DNA from: Coffea arabica
Lineage: Eukaryota > Streptophyta > Magnoliopsida > Gentianales > Rubiaceae
Direction: 5' to 3'
Length of the DNA stretch: 64,000 nt
Assembly: GCF_036785885.1 (NCBI RefSeq)
Contig: NC_092326.1
Location: forward strand, 41,378,287-41,442,286
In this document: positions 52,463 through 64,000 of the stretch, piece by piece
Numbering within the stretch: the stretch's first letter is position 1
How the letters are laid out: every line of letters starts with the position of its first letter
Program-made: the position numbers and the translations under genes
The notes under the pieces: generated by a model
Told to the model about the DNA's origin: nothing
The model's input: the letters and a program-made list of their open reading frames with translations, nothing else
Databases searched by the model: none

Positions 52463-54700
52463 GCTTGGAGTTCCATGTCAAAACAGTGTTTATACCATAT
52501 TAGATAACAAGCAAAACATATCATCTGTCATGTCATATCAACTTAGCTAATCAAGGATTTTAGGTTACATTTGGATAGATTTCATAAGATTTTGACGTCA
52601 AGAATCACTATACGGAATACTGAAGAAGGAAACTCCGCATCTTTTCAGACTTAGCAAGGAAAGATTAACAATCGCATCAGTTATAAAAGCCTGAGGTTAA
52701 AAATTTCATGCGCAATAATGATAATCTCCAGGTGCATGAAATTGATGACTTATTCTCTTCAACTTCCTCACTTCAGTCTTTTCTGTAGAGTTGACCTAAT
52801 AGGGCAGTAGTAATCATCCGTTCTCTTCCTAGGAATTTAACATCTAAGCCAGCTACATGGCCACTGAGGTGTATTAATGCAGTCTTGAGACTTCACCGGC
52901 TAAGATATCATGCATGCTTCTTGTTCCGTTTCTTCTTGGTAGTACTGGAAAGAGCACCAGATTTATCTCTTTTTCCTTTTGAAAACTGGACTGTTGCTGA
53001 GATCGGTGGATGGTTTAAGGTTATCAGCTTTATTCACTTCACCATTGCTTCCCACCTTGCAGCCTCAGTGCATCTTTGACAAAAAAATTTAGCCTCCACA
53101 ACAGAAAAAAGTTCTGTTAATTGTGAAACATGAAGGAACAGAATGCTCGAGGGGGAAAAACAAGTGTCAAATTCAGTAGTCACCAAGGCATCTACATCAA
53201 GCTCCAAGTCCTCATCTCTCAGCACAAAGTTCAGAGTGAATCTTAACCACATTATGTCTTTTTTTTTTAAGATTGACAGAGTTATGTGTCAATGTCATAA
53301 TGATAAGTGGCGTTGAGGATAAACAAGAATCATGTGCTTTTCACATGTAAGCAGAGATATATCTTCTACAGAAAACTCGTGGTGCATTTTGTCCAATCAG
53401 CATTTCCAAATTGACGGAGAACTAGCACCATTTTCAGGGTTATGAGACCAAATCCCTGTCGTAGTCTTTGCCTTGTACTCTCAAAATGCATTCTTTTGTT
53501 CTTGCATTGCCTAAAACTGCCTACGGACACACAGCATTTCTTGAGGAATATGAGTCCATTCCGAAGACTTTTGTATTGTTTAAAGAAAACAGCATAAAAA
53601 GAAAGCATGAAGTCTAATGACACAGGCTGCAAAATGTTTATAAAAAAAAAAACAAAAAGCATGAATCTGTAGGGGGGAAAAAAAAAGGGCATTTGCAGCA
53701 GAGTTTTATAAAGGCGAGAGACAGAGCGAGGGGCGTTGGCGGGTAAGAACCTTTTCTATTTTGGTCAACCAATAGGCAATAAAATTGGTGGATCCTCATT
53801 ATTTCCAGGTAGGCTCCAAAACACCAGATCTGACCCTTCCCCCTCAACAGCTAGCATATCGTAGAGGAACTATTCGTCCAGTCCCTAAATTATTCATTTT
53901 GCAAGATTTTTACCACTCAATCATAAATTGTCTCAAACAATTCCTTAAACAAAAGAAAATGTCAAGTTTAAGGGCTTCTGTCAATTTTCTATGCTACTGG
54001 TGGCTGAATGAGGGGCAAAATCGACTGAACACAAAAATCAATAGTACTCCAAAAATAATACTTTTTCTATTCTATTGAAAGTGTCATACTTTTCTTTTTT
54101 GACTGTTACAAAATATTTGTTATGTTTGACATTTCTAATTATTTTATACTTTAAAATTTTCCCTATACCCTTCATTAATGACGCATAAAGACAAATGTAA
54201 CGGAATTATTTTTTATTTTTTACTTTGATCAACACATGATTAAAGGTAAAAGTGGAACAAAAGAAAAAAATTTTTGATAGAGTGTACTATGCATAATATT
54301 TTCAAATATGACTAAATATATGGAACCGAGTATAAGGACTACAACAGTGCTATAGCATTAGTTTAGGAGCTACAATAATGCTCTAAAAATATTTGACTCA
54401 TTTCTTGGGTTGCCTTCTTCTATTCGGTCGAGTTTCCCCCTTATTCCGTCACCACTAGTGCATAAATTTGACAAAAGTTGTAAACTTAAACTTAGCTTCT
54501 TCTTTTTTTTTTTGTTCAAGAGCATTTTAAAGACAATTCATGGTTGAGGGGCCAAATCGTGTAAAGCAAAAAATTTAAGGGCTGGCTGATTGTTTCCTCC
54601 TTATAGTAAGCAATAATTATACAACTATAAGTAGTGGCAAATAATGCCTGAGCTGATCACACCGATTCTGCCCATCCCCAACTCCCTAAGTTCCCCACCA
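52463..54700. other. Spacer between the USP-kinase and MAGL-like genes
   Basis: No gene recognised. Contains A/T runs (53641-53651, 53679-53689) and CT-rich stretches. Small open frames have no family resemblance. Confidence 0.5.
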
Positions 54701-54707
54701 GCTTAGC

Positions 54708-54716
54708 ATATAATAC
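54708..54716 (+). promoter_or_regulatory. TATA-like box of the MAGL-like gene
   Basis: CATATAATA about 80 bases upstream of the ATG at 54795, at the end of a CCCCA-containing stretch. Reasonable spacing, otherwise unsupported. Confidence 0.45.
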
Positions 54717-54794
54717 TCCACGCCCCACGCTCAACGCCCAGAAACCTCCGTCCCCTACAAAATAATCATCAAAAGAAAGCAAGAAACTAAGATA

Positions 54795-56423
54795 ATGTCC
54801 TTGCACCCAGTTGCGGAAGCTAACGAGAAGAGCCCATTTGGGTCGTTGACTCCGGAGGAATTCTACGCTCGCCATAAGGTCACTCATGGCACCGAGTTCA
54901 TCACGAATCCTCGTGGCCTTAAACTATTTACTCAATGGTGGATCCCACTTCCCGATTCTGGCGAGCCCCTGATCGGCGTCGTCTGCGTCGTCCATGGCTT
55001 CACCGGCGAGTCCAGTTGGTTCGTGCAGCTCACCTCCGTCCATCTCGCCAAACAGGGATTCGCGGTCTGCGCTATCGACCACCAGGGCCACGGTTTCTCT
55101 GAGGGTCTCCAGGCTCACATTCCCGACATCAATCCCGTCGTCGACGACTGCGTAGCCTTCTTTGATGACTTCCGTGAACGCCACGTGCCTCCCAATTTGC
55201 CGGCGTTTCTGTACTCGGAGTCGCTTGGTGGGGCGATTGCGCTCTTGATTACCCTCCGGAAGGACTTGAAACGGCCGTACGACGGCGTCGTTTTAAATGG
55301 AGCTATGTGTGGCGTCAGCGACAAGTTTAAGCCGCCGTGGCCGCTGGAGCATTTTCTTTCCATCGTTGCCGCTGTGGTTCCCACTTGGCAAGTGATCCCC
55401 ACTCGCGGGAGGATTCCTGAGGTCTCCTTCAAGGTCGGATTCTTACGTGAAAACTTTTTAGAGCAACTGTTTAACTACTCCCTAGTAATTTTGATGCCTT
55501 TTCAGCAATTCTTTTCTAGCAACTATTTCTCTTTTACCTCATCGGAGTAATTATTGTTAGTTTTTGGCATGATATATTGTGTTCCTTTTGGTGATTAGGT
55601 ACATTGATCATTTCTGTGCAAGAAAAAAAAATAGACGCATGCTATTACGAGTACAAAGTGATATTTTATGAATTAGACCTGCATAATTAGGCTATAAACA
55701 ACTCCAAATTATAACGTTAAAGCTTGATTTGATTCTGTTAATGATTTTTTTTAAGCGCATCGGAGTCTGACTTAATTGTCGTTCCAACGAGTCTTAACAA
55801 GTCGAACACACCCAATCGAGAGTAGCTTCATTCGTTTCCCAATTGAGTGGCTTCATTCGTTTGTAGGTAAATTTGAAACTTATTTAGTACCCTTTTTATG
55901 AAGTTAATAACTTTAACAAATCTTGTTCGGCATGCTCTGATTGGTTCATATGATCGTACGAGCTATATGAAAAAGAAATGGGTTTCATTGAAAATGCCGA
56001 TTTGGCATGAAATTTTTCAAGTAATCGAATTATTCATCACCTATTTCTTGTTCATTTTGGTTATCAAAGGTGGAGTGGAAGAGGAAGTTAGCAATGGCAA
56101 GCCCAAGAAGGCCATTGGCTAGGCCGCGCGCTGCCACTGCGCAGGGACTGCTGAGGTTGAGCGGGGAATTGCAAGACAGGTTTGGGGAGGTGACGGTGCC
56201 ACTTCTGATAGTGCACGGTGGTGATGACGTAATATGCGACCCGGCGTCTGCGGAGGATTTGTACAAACGCGCTGCCAGTAAGGATAAGACCATCCACATA
56301 TATCCCGGCATGTGGCACCAGCTGGTTGGTGAGTCTGATGAGGATGTCGAGCGCGTGTTTGGAGACATTGTGGAGTGGCTTCGGACTAGAGCTGAACGCG
56401 CCGCCTCTTCTTCCTATTCCTAG
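54795..56423 (+). CDS. Monoacylglycerol-lipase-like alpha/beta hydrolase, two exons
   Basis: Likely hydrolyses monoacylglycerols or similar esters. Plant relatives include MAGLs and caffeoyl-shikimate esterase. Exons 54795..55433 and 56070..56423 join in phase 0 (SFK then VEW), giving 330 residues, a normal length. An oxyanion-type VVHGFTG is at about 66-72. The nucleophile elbow YSESLGG has Ser143. The acid lies in HGGDDVICD (about 262-270). Catalytic His is in GMWHQLVG (about 296). The HQGHGFSEG motif (about 96-104) matches the HxxG-type region of plant MAGLs. SESLG rather than GxSMG fits the MAGL2-like branch better than caffeoyl-shikimate esterase, which usually has GESMGG. Exon 1 is GC-rich compared with its surroundings, common for 5' ends of such genes. 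Substrate not provable from sequence. Confidence 0.92.
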
Positions 56424-56858
56424 TTAGATGACGAGAAATGAGAGGGGCGGAATGCCGCCGGAGAATGGTGGTTAGAGTAAATAATAATAAAGCGGTAGAA
56501 AACCCAGTCGGTGGGTGGTACTGGATGTAACGTGTGGGTACGCATTAATGATTGAACGCAGGTAGCTGCTAACCACTGCATTACTCACATCTGCAATTGC
56601 AAAGTTTACGTGCGTCTAAAAATTGAGGCTATTTAGTGTTTGGATTTTGACAAGAGGGGACTGTGTGGTTGAGTGACGATGAGGGCAATGTGCAGTCGCA
56701 CGTAACAGCCCAGCCAATGTGGCCCTTAACCTGAATTTGGACAATAGCGACGGTTCGTGAAGGGTTCACCGTCTTGATTGACGGACAAAAAAAAATGTAT
56801 GATTTAGTTTACAAGATACATATTGATTTTAATATATGCCGTGCATATTAAAAATAAA

Positions 56859-57932
56859 GGCAAAATGGCCGGTGACCCTCAAATTATTAAGAAATTCAAC
56901 TTTTAACCCTCAAATTATTAACTAATAAGTTTTAGTTCTCAAACTAATTAAAATATATAACTATAATCCTTCCATCAACTTGAGTGGCTATGTTGAGTGG
57001 TTATGTTTAACAGAGAAAAAGGATTTATGAGATGCTAATGGCTCTCAAACTATTATAAAACTCAACTTTTGACCCTACAATTATTAATGGATAAGTTCTA
57101 ACCCTCCAACTAATTAAAACGTATAATTCTAGTCTTTTCCGTCAACTTGAGTTGTTATGTCGAATAGAAATATCTATTAATAAAGAATTTGGGATGTGTC
57201 TAACCGAGTGTTTGATAAATTAAGAAAGTTTAGATATAGTGATGTAAAGTTTGGAGGAATTTTACTAGAGAATTGATTATTTGAGAGATTTAAAATGTTC
57301 AAACTTGGAGGTGAACCAAGACTTGATGGAATATTCCTAGAAAATGAATTGTGTGCCATATTTATGTCATTAAGAGAAGCAAGTGAATCCAATGAATTTG
57401 GAACAATACCGAAAAATGAGTTAATTTCCCTATCAACTCAATTAATTCAAGTTGCCTATCCTTAATAAAATTTCTCTATTTAGGGTTTTGGGTTTCAATT
57501 GATTTTGGTCATGTTCAGCAATTGGAGATTTGGTAAATTAATTTTTTCAGTCAAAAAAATAATTTTACCCTAGTACATGTCCTGCGAAAACGAAAACATC
57601 CCTCAATTATTGCCTTACCATGCATGTGGTGATGTTTCTGCATGATATAACGATTCAAATTGATGGAAGGGTTAAAATTATATGTTTTAATTAGTTGGAG
57701 GCATAAAATTGATCAGTTAATAATTGGAGGGTCAAAAGTTAAATTTTATAATAGTTTGAGGGCTATTGCTGCGCATGTCCTACTATTTTTGTTAAACATA
57801 ATGGCTTAAGTTGACAGAAAGGTTAGAATTATATGTTTTAATAAATTGGAGGGCTAAAACTTATCAATTAATAATTAGAAGGTCAAAAATTTAATTTTAT
57901 AATAGTTTTAGGGCTGCTAGGACATTTTGCCC
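56859..57932. mobile_element. Inverted-repeat element carrying an LRR-gene fragment (Pack-MULE-like)
   Basis: The left end GGCAAAATGGCC and right end, in reverse complement, GGGCAAAATGTCC are followed on both sides by matching arms of about 280-310 bases (56859-57170 and 57655-57932). Each arm is itself made of two repeated units ('ccctcaaattattaa', 'caactaattaaaa', 'cttccatcaacttga'). Between the arms lies an LRR-kinase gene fragment. No clean target duplication was found. Capture of gene fragments between inverted ends is typical of Mutator-like elements. Confidence 0.75.
57177..57422 (-). pseudogene. Fragment of an RLK7/HAESA-like LRR receptor kinase gene
   Basis: About 80 residues of leucine-rich repeats: FFGIVPNSLDSLASLNDIN, MAHNSFSRNIPSSLG, LNILNLSNNQFSSKIPP, LNFLNLSNTRL. 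The order and wording (NMAxNS, LGSxPSLNxLNLSxN, LSxNRL) resemble the last LRRs of RLK7-type receptors, which sense PIP peptides at the plasma membrane. Only this piece is present: no signal peptide, transmembrane segment or kinase. It sits inside the 56859-57932 inverted-repeat element. Confidence 0.8.
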
Positions 57933-58089
57933 AAAAAACGTGCTACTAATTTGTATTGTTTTCGAGTTGATTTACATGTTGCTGTACCATCCCACCCTCA
58001 AATTCCATTAATCTGGGCCATTAATGACACCTTTTCATGCCAAAGCTTGCTGCAATCTAAAAAATTCTGACTCCGTTTGGATTAGCTGC

Positions 58090-58915
58090 TTTTGGGAGTA
58101 TTTTTGAAATATTTTACTGTAATAATATATGTGAAAAACTTTTACTATAGATGTTTTTAATGGTGTTTTTGGGGTGCTTTTGAAAATATATTTTGGGTAT
58201 TTTTAAGATTTAAAATTTAAATGAGGTATTTTTAAAATTGCATAAAATCTTACCACACCCCCTCCCCCCTCCCTCCTCATCCCTCATCCCTTCCCCTATT
58301 TTTGGTGGTATTTTTTTGATGTTTTTTGGGGATATTTGGGATGTATTTTAGGATATTTTTATAATTTAAAACATGTTTGGATATTTTTAAAAAAATTTAC
58401 ACCACTCACCACCATCCCTCATCTCCACCAGGGCCTCCCTCCTTCCTTTTCCCTTTCTTTCTCCTTCATCCCCTCCCCTTCCATTCTCCCCCTCCTTATC
58501 CCTCTCTTTCTCCTCCTTCCCTACTTCTCTTCCACTCCCCGTAGATCCATCCTGAAATTGCTGACTTGACCTTCCTCCGGATCAAGTTGCGATCAGAAGG
58601 TTGCGACTAGTGCGACCAAAAGGTCACAGCTGGAGCTACTGCTAATTCTTGGGGGAGAAGAGGAGAGGAAGGAGGAAGGAGGAGGAAAACAAGGAAGAGA
58701 AGGAAGGAGGGGGAAAAAGGGAGGGGGAGGAGCAACGGTGGGGAAGGGAGGGAGTGGTAGATGATGGTGATGGGTAGTGGTGATTAGAGGAAGAAGAAAA
58801 GGTGATTAGATTTATTCTTATTTTTTAAGTTGTATTTGAAATATAAGGAGTGTTTTTTAATGGTATTTTTGGAGTGTACTATTGTAGATTTGTATATGAA
58901 AAACAAGTATTTTAA
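58090..58915. repeat. Degenerate foldback element with pyrimidine and purine arms
   Basis: 58415-58550 is almost pure C/T on the plus strand ('ccttcctttt', 'ctttctcctt') and 58650-58760 almost pure A/G ('gaggaaggag', 'ggagggggag'), so they can pair as a long hairpin. Outer flanks share 'tttttaatggtgtttttgg' like words and MITE-end words seen at 41.7 kb. No ORF of interest. Confidence 0.6.
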
Positions 58916-60660
58916 AAACTCTCAAATCTATATTATGGTGAATAGGTGATATTCAACCATTTCAAGTATGTCAAAATAGGAGTGATTTGATTTTCCATTC
59001 CTAGTGTATTAGGAAACTGACCTCACAACCCTTGGTACATGGTAGATTATTTGAAATAATTGGTATAATACTTTCTATGATGCGATACATCTGAAAAAAT
59101 ATGTGATTGAAAAGATAAAAGAATTCTTGTAAAGCGTATTTGTGGCACAAGCAAATAATTATTTACAAATAAAATCCAAATATAATTATTAAACTCGTCC
59201 GGTTAATCACTCAACCCGATGAACCAATCACCAGGCCAGATCGGGTCACTAATTTGATTGGATAAGAAGCCAAACCAGTCAAATCTGGTGCAATCCACTT
59301 GATTCAGTAGTTCACCGAGGAATCCAAATGGATTCTCAATAATTGGTTGATTTTTTTTTTTTTCATTTTTGGGCCAAATGTCAAAGTTTGATCCTTGAAT
59401 CTCATCCTTATTGACGAAACGTTCGTTCAGATGTATTTATTTACTTTTTTATTGTATAACGAATCCAACTTTCATACTAAAAGTGTTCGTATTATTATGT
59501 AAAAATGGTTGATAATTAAAGAAATAATTTTTTAGGTAAAGTATTAAAATTTTTTTAATTCTATTTCATTCAAAGTTTGTTATTTTACTAAATAAAATAA
59601 TTTTTTTGAATACATGTTTTTGTTTGTAAAGGATGATATAAGAAAATTGAATCATTTATTAATGTTTATATATTTCTAATACATCTTTCTAGATGTAATA
59701 ATTAGTAATATTCATAAGTTCTACATATATTAAGCTAACTAATATATTACAAGTATTTATAAATATTGTTTTAGCGATCCATTGGTTTAACCACCAACTT
59801 GCCTATTGAACCAATGACTCATCCATCCGCTCAGTCCTTTTGCAGTGTTCCTTGCCATGCAAAGTTCAATAAATATGCTCAATATGCCAAAAAAACATTG
59901 GAAAGATTTTATTTTCTTCATCCAAAAGAAAAATAGGGAAGAAAAAGGAAAAGTTGAGCTGAAGCCAAACCATAATAACCCATTGGTAGCCATTGATTCT
60001 AATGGAATAAGAAATGGTTTTCCTACAATTTTTTTTATGGTGATAGTATGCATTGAAGTTATTTTTACTAGTATTAGAGATTTATCTCATTATCTTTAAA
60101 ATACCATAACAAGTGAATGTGTATGAGCCCTCAAACACCCCAAATGTTGGAGTAGGAACCTGAACCTAGAGTTAGCACAATGAACACTACAGGCAATTTG
60201 GTAAGCTAGAACTAGTTTCCCAGAAAATGTATTAATAACAATATCCCTCTTCTTCTTCTTCTTCCTACTTTTTCTTTGACTTCTTGGATTTTTTAGACAT
60301 AAAACAGAAGAGACCGAAGGGGATAATGCCAAATCGTGTGCAGTAGTACATGTCATCCTCCAAAAAATGTCAAGTGGCTCAGTCCCTTGGCCCTTGTAAC
60401 AGGCAAGAACAGGTCCTCCTCAAGTCTCCATCTTTTTTGGAGACTAACCAAGTTAAACACTCTTCTCTTCCTCACTCTATGTTTCTTAGCCCACAAAGTG
60501 ATACTACAAGATTTGTTTCTTCTTTTGGAGACCTATTTAATTGTCCTTGTACTATTCAATTTTAACATATAATATATTTTATATACCGTGCTAATGAAAT
60601 AATTAATGTAGTTGTGAACTTGGTCAAGAATTATTCCGGTCCCTTTTTCTAATTTTAAGA
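58916..60660. other. Spacer before the WAP pseudogene
   Basis: AT-rich. 59200-59340 and 59780-59830 contain words such as 'accagtcaaat' and 'ggtttaaccacc' reminiscent of the MITE end at 61.1-61.65 kb, suggesting a decayed relative, but no borders. No gene recognised. Confidence 0.4.
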
Positions 60661-61091
60661 ATGGATGTCCTCTTTGAAGAAATCAATTGCAGGTCGAAGT
60701 CAAACTCAATAGTGATGAGGCTTTTGAGATCTGCTATGGATGAAGCACATGAAAAAGTTCAATCTCAAAATGGACCTATTGAATTTCTTCAGAGATCAAA
60801 ATTTTATGAATTGGCAGCAATTCTAGTGGATGGTAGTCTCAACATTGTTGAAGAAGAGGAAGATATTCAAGAAACAAACCGCAAGAAAATGCTCTCTGAC
60901 TTGACAGAAATCAAACACTGGCTCCAGAGACGCATTGCAGAAATGAGGATTTTGATAATTGAGAAAGACAAGGAACTAATGGAGAGGGTAGAGAATGAGT
61001 TGAAGCTTCGGCGTGCAGCGGAGTTAAATGCAAGAGACTTGGCTTATTTACGGGAGAAACTAGAGACTGAGAGAACAAAGGGTGCAGACCT

Positions 61092-61653
61092 ATGTTTTCA
61101 GACTCGGACCGGGTATAGAGTCGGTCGAGTTCAGGGGTCAATGGGTTCGACCGAATTTGATCGGGTCGAGCTCATAATTTTATATTGTATATAAAATACC
61201 TAAAAGTATGGTAATATTAATAAAAGTATATTCATATATATATTTGATGTTTTAAATATATTTAACAAGAAAATACAAAGAAATTAGAATGATCAAGTTG
61301 TAATTTATATTATTTAATGAACATTAACAAGTTTAGAATTAAAATTATGGATTTGATTGAAAAATAACATCAAATTTTAGGACAACATTTATAAAGTATG
61401 AAATATTTGAGATATATTAATAAGTTTTAATAATTTAGGAGTCAAAACATAATATTGAAAAAGTTTGATCTTTTTTTAAAAAATGCTCTGGTTGAACCGA
61501 TTTTCCGATTTTTTTCTGGCCAAACCTGGTTTTTGACTAGATTTGACTGGATTTTTAGTTTTTCGGTTTTGAAGAACAACTCGGACCGAATGCCTGACCG
61601 ATTTTCGGTTCGATCGGTCAGACCAGCCGATCCAGTCCGATTTTAAAAACAGA
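61092..61653. mobile_element. MITE inserted in the WAP pseudogene
   Basis: Ends TGTTTTCAGACTCGGACCG and, in reverse complement, CTGTTTTTAAAATCGGACTGG. Inner flanks share 'ggtcgagttc' and 'cggttcgatcgg' type words. The WAP sequence is duplicated at the borders as GGTGCAGACCT (61081-61091) and GGTGCTGACCT (61654-61664), 11 bases with one change. About 562 bases. Removing it would reconnect the WAP frame. Superfamily open (MULE- or hAT-like). Confidence 0.82.
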
Positions 61654-61938
61654 GGTGCTGACCTCCCGGATTATATTCCAAGCAGTGAAGAAATTGAGGA
61701 TGACCGAGCCCAAGGTGGTGATATTTGTGAATTGAAGAGTTCCGTGGATCAGCAAGTTTTGAATATCAAGCAAAAATTGGAGGATGAGCACCAAATTTTG
61801 ACAAGAAGGATTAGAGGTAGAAGTTCCAGGTATTTCGATAATGAACTTTATTCCAAACTCTTCGACGAGGATACACATACAGGTTCTGGATGGATAGAAG
61901 ACAAGGTTTTGGGCACGACCATGTTTCAAGATTCAAGT

Positions 61939-62821
61939 TTATGGGGAGAAACATCTCGAAAGAATCCATCAAAGAGTTCAATATGTAAGTTCGGGACTCA
62001 ATCATGACCCAAAAATTTAAATTATTATGTTTCAGATCCTTACTTACATATTATCCGATCTACCTTTATCTTTTGGACCAATGTAGGACATTATCTTTTA
62101 CTCATGAATCTAACAAATCTTGCATTCATACGTAACCCCTCACATTAAACGAAAATTTATAAGTCCTTCTTCGAACCCACTTTAATACTTAACACAAGGT
62201 CACGTAATGTCATATCTTATTCCAAACATAAGAATCGAAATTAATTTTAGTTAATTTTGTTTTAATATTTCTTCTTAACTAAACGGTTTCCTTTAGAGGT
62301 TATATCTAATGATACAACTCATACAACCATTAAGTGTCTATTCATTTTAAAAAGGTGTCTATTCATGAAGAAATATGTTTCCAAAAGACATGACATTTCT
62401 TTTAGGCTCTTTTTCAACATCCAAACTGTATTTTGGACCCTTACCAACCTTTGGCTCTTTGATCTAACACCAACTGGACCCCTGCCAAATCCATGGCGTA
62501 CCTAGTCCAGTACTAGCCAAACTCCTTAACACTTTGACACTTCGATCCATCATCAAGAAGAGAATTTTTATCTGTCCAACTCCTAAAAGAATCCACTTGT
62601 CCATGAGTAGCTCAATCTTGCAATCTGAAACTCTGATATCAATTTGATGGAGAAAAACACCTCGTAAGAATCCACCAAAGAGCCCAATATATAAGTCAGA
62701 AACCCAACTCTTTTCCAAAAGTTTAAACTATTAAGTTTCGGATCATTACTTACATATTAACTGCTCTATCTCTATCTTTTGGATCAATATGAGACATAAT
62801 CCTTTAATTATGAACCTAACA
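61939..62821 (-). mobile_element. TRIM-like LTR retroelement in the WAP pseudogene
   Basis: Two direct repeats of about 177 bases (61939-62115 and 62645-62821) surround roughly 530 bases without protease, reverse transcriptase or integrase frames. On the minus strand the upstream repeat starts TGTTAGGTTCA and ends CTCCATCA (TG...CA borders). It is followed within a few bases by TTGATATCAGAGTT, which resembles the initiator-Met-tRNA primer-binding site of TRIMs. Five-base target duplication CAAGT at 61934-61938 and 62822-62826. The other repeat has lost its terminal C (ends CCATAA), and the two repeats differ at many positions, so the insertion is not recent. Confidence 0.92.
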
Positions 62822-64000
62822 CAAGTCGCTGAAAAATTTAATAAACCCTAGAAAGAACAATGTGATGATTTAGCAGATGAGTTTTGAGATAGATATTCTG
62901 AAAGGAACATTAGATCTCGCCTTTAAGATGTTGCAAAGTGCTGAGGTGTTTCCATTAGAGAAGCAGTGGACGTGAAGCATTGAGAAAGATGTAATGTGAT
63001 TTCAGTTAAGGGCTTCATAAATGACATTCAAAAAAATTTTAAAATAGGATTTGAGAAGAGAGGCTAGTCTCCTCCTGTTGGCTTCAGCAGGGAGAAATGG
63101 ACAGAATTGATCAATGATGCAAGAGCCTTGCACGATGAACTAAGTGCCTTGTGCAGCCAGGGTAAGATAGAGGAGAAAAGATTCGAAATGCATGAGCTTT
63201 CCCGTTTCCCATCATCAATCAAGCGAACAACCAGTAAGCCTTTACCAGAAGTTTTGTGTAAGGTTCCTGAGAAGGATTCAGATCAAGGAGGAAGCCACTA
63301 TGTTTCAAAGATGGTAAAGAATCATGAGTCCTTTATTCAGAAACAGCGTGAATGTGAAGAGTGGAATTGGCTAGCAAGAGAAGTTCTTCGAAGGAAGGGG
63401 ACCTCATCTATTAAGAGAGACAAGGATCCTGATGAACTGGAAAGTAGAATACGGAAAGTTATTGAGAGACTGGACAATCTTATGATGTGGGACGGTTATC
63501 TAGGATATAATAAAGGATTTTGTGATAAGACAACTGTTTTGGAGGCAAGTTTGACAAAGATTGATAGAACAGCTAATGAGAACATAAATGCAGGAAGTGG
63601 TGTAGACTTGAGTAATAAAATAAGGAAACTCGAGCAAGAAAGGGATGATCTGAAATTGCAGAGCTTCTTCATTGACGAAATCTACTTATTAATTCTTGTA
63701 TGTTTTGCAAAAAGCTTAGACCTTGCTCTCTTGAATGAAAACAACAAGAGCCTCATTAGAGGTGATAGTCATAATCTGTCATTGAATGATTCCGAAGATC
63801 ATCATGGAGTCAAAATAGACGATCTTCAAATTCAGAAGGTAGGCGAATCTGAAGAAGAAACTGCATGCGAAATTTTGCAGGATTACCCGGAAAGCTCTAT
63901 TAGGGAGAATGTATATTCAGTCTACTTTCAGGAAACAGTTATTGAATTGGATACGAACATTAAACAAAATGCTGATGATTACCTTCTGAAGCAAGAGCTG

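Larger units (their letters stand above)
60661..64000 (+). pseudogene. WPP domain-associated protein (WAP) pseudogene, continues beyond the window
   Basis: WAP is a long coiled-coil partner of nuclear-envelope WPP (MAF1-like) proteins. Recognisable parts in order: SQNGPIEFLQRSKFYELAA and KHWLQRRIAEM (60661-61080), SSVDQQVLNIKQKLEDE (about 61739-61790), EIDILKGTLDLAF (about 62881), PPVGFSREKWTEL (63070), HYVSKMVKNHESFIQKQ and EEWNWLAREVL (about 63296-63385), then coiled coil to the edge. Breaks: a MITE at 61092-61653, a TRIM at 61939-62821, a TGA in place of Trp near 62971, a one-base frameshift near 62995, and TAG at 63065-63067. The usual N-terminal region before GPIEFL is not seen upstream. 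The last segment is open from 63068 to 64000. Non-functional as it stands. Confidence 0.88.

Noticed and set aside
52885-53847. Small frames between the USP-kinase and MAGL genes
   Set aside because: No resemblance to any family, and low-complexity Phe/Lys-rich translations of T/A runs.
58336-58569. Pro/Ser/Leu-rich 77-codon frame
   Set aside because: It is a translation of the pyrimidine arm of a repeat.
59787-60099. Overlapping 84-88-codon frames on both strands
   Set aside because: They are complementary shadows of each other and of AT-rich DNA, without homology.

Overview
The window is plant nuclear DNA from a eudicot. It shows intron-containing genes of plant families (GH28 polygalacturonase, PIP2 aquaporin, USP-domain receptor-like cytoplasmic kinase, monoacylglycerol-lipase-like hydrolase, WPP-domain-associated protein). 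Long AT-rich spacers separate them, carrying plant-type transposons (FAR1-type MULE, Stowaway MITEs, tRNA-like SINEs, a TRIM). A woody asterid such as a coffee relative would fit the MITE families I think I recognise, but I cannot prove a species.

Layout. 1-1064: 5' two-thirds of a pollen-type exopolygalacturonase (minus), running off the left edge. 1.1-7.07 kb: gene-free spacer with several inverted-repeat MITEs, including a 1.14-kb element with ~440-bp arms and a 7-bp target duplication. 7.07-18.46 kb: a large Mutator-like structure. Its two 2.3-kb arms are near-identical inverted repeats, and each carries the FAR1 DNA-binding half of the transposase gene. Only the left side continues into the catalytic and SWIM parts, and it has several stops. 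The centre carries remnants of a second, oppositely oriented gene resembling a Ulp1/C48 protease, plus a minisatellite. 18.48-37.06 kb: a segmentally duplicated locus, with two near-complete copies (A, B), a 6-kb array of 300-500-bp modules, and a third copy (C). It looks like an amplified spliced transcription unit without a recognised protein. A convincing but unidentified 3' coding exon sits at 36.9-37.06 kb.

37.1-42.5 kb: spacer with a SINE, a truncated retroposon, a Stowaway MITE and MITE fragments. 42.7-44.65 kb: complete four-exon PIP2 aquaporin (plus) with a second Stowaway in intron 3. 47.65-51.4 kb: complete nine-exon USP + kinase gene (minus), lacking a U-box. 54.8-56.4 kb: two-exon MAGL-like hydrolase (plus). 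56.86-57.93 kb: inverted-repeat element enclosing a piece of an RLK7/HAESA-like LRR gene. 60.66 kb to the right edge: a WPP-domain-associated-protein (WAP) pseudogene, broken by stops, a frameshift, a MITE and a TRIM retroelement.

The cellular genes are not an operon. They are independent plant units for cell-wall pectin, membrane water transport, signalling and lipid or phenolic ester turnover. The most unusual parts are the coding-armed MULE with its Ulp1-like passenger and head-to-head terminus junction, and the amplified exon-module array next to it.
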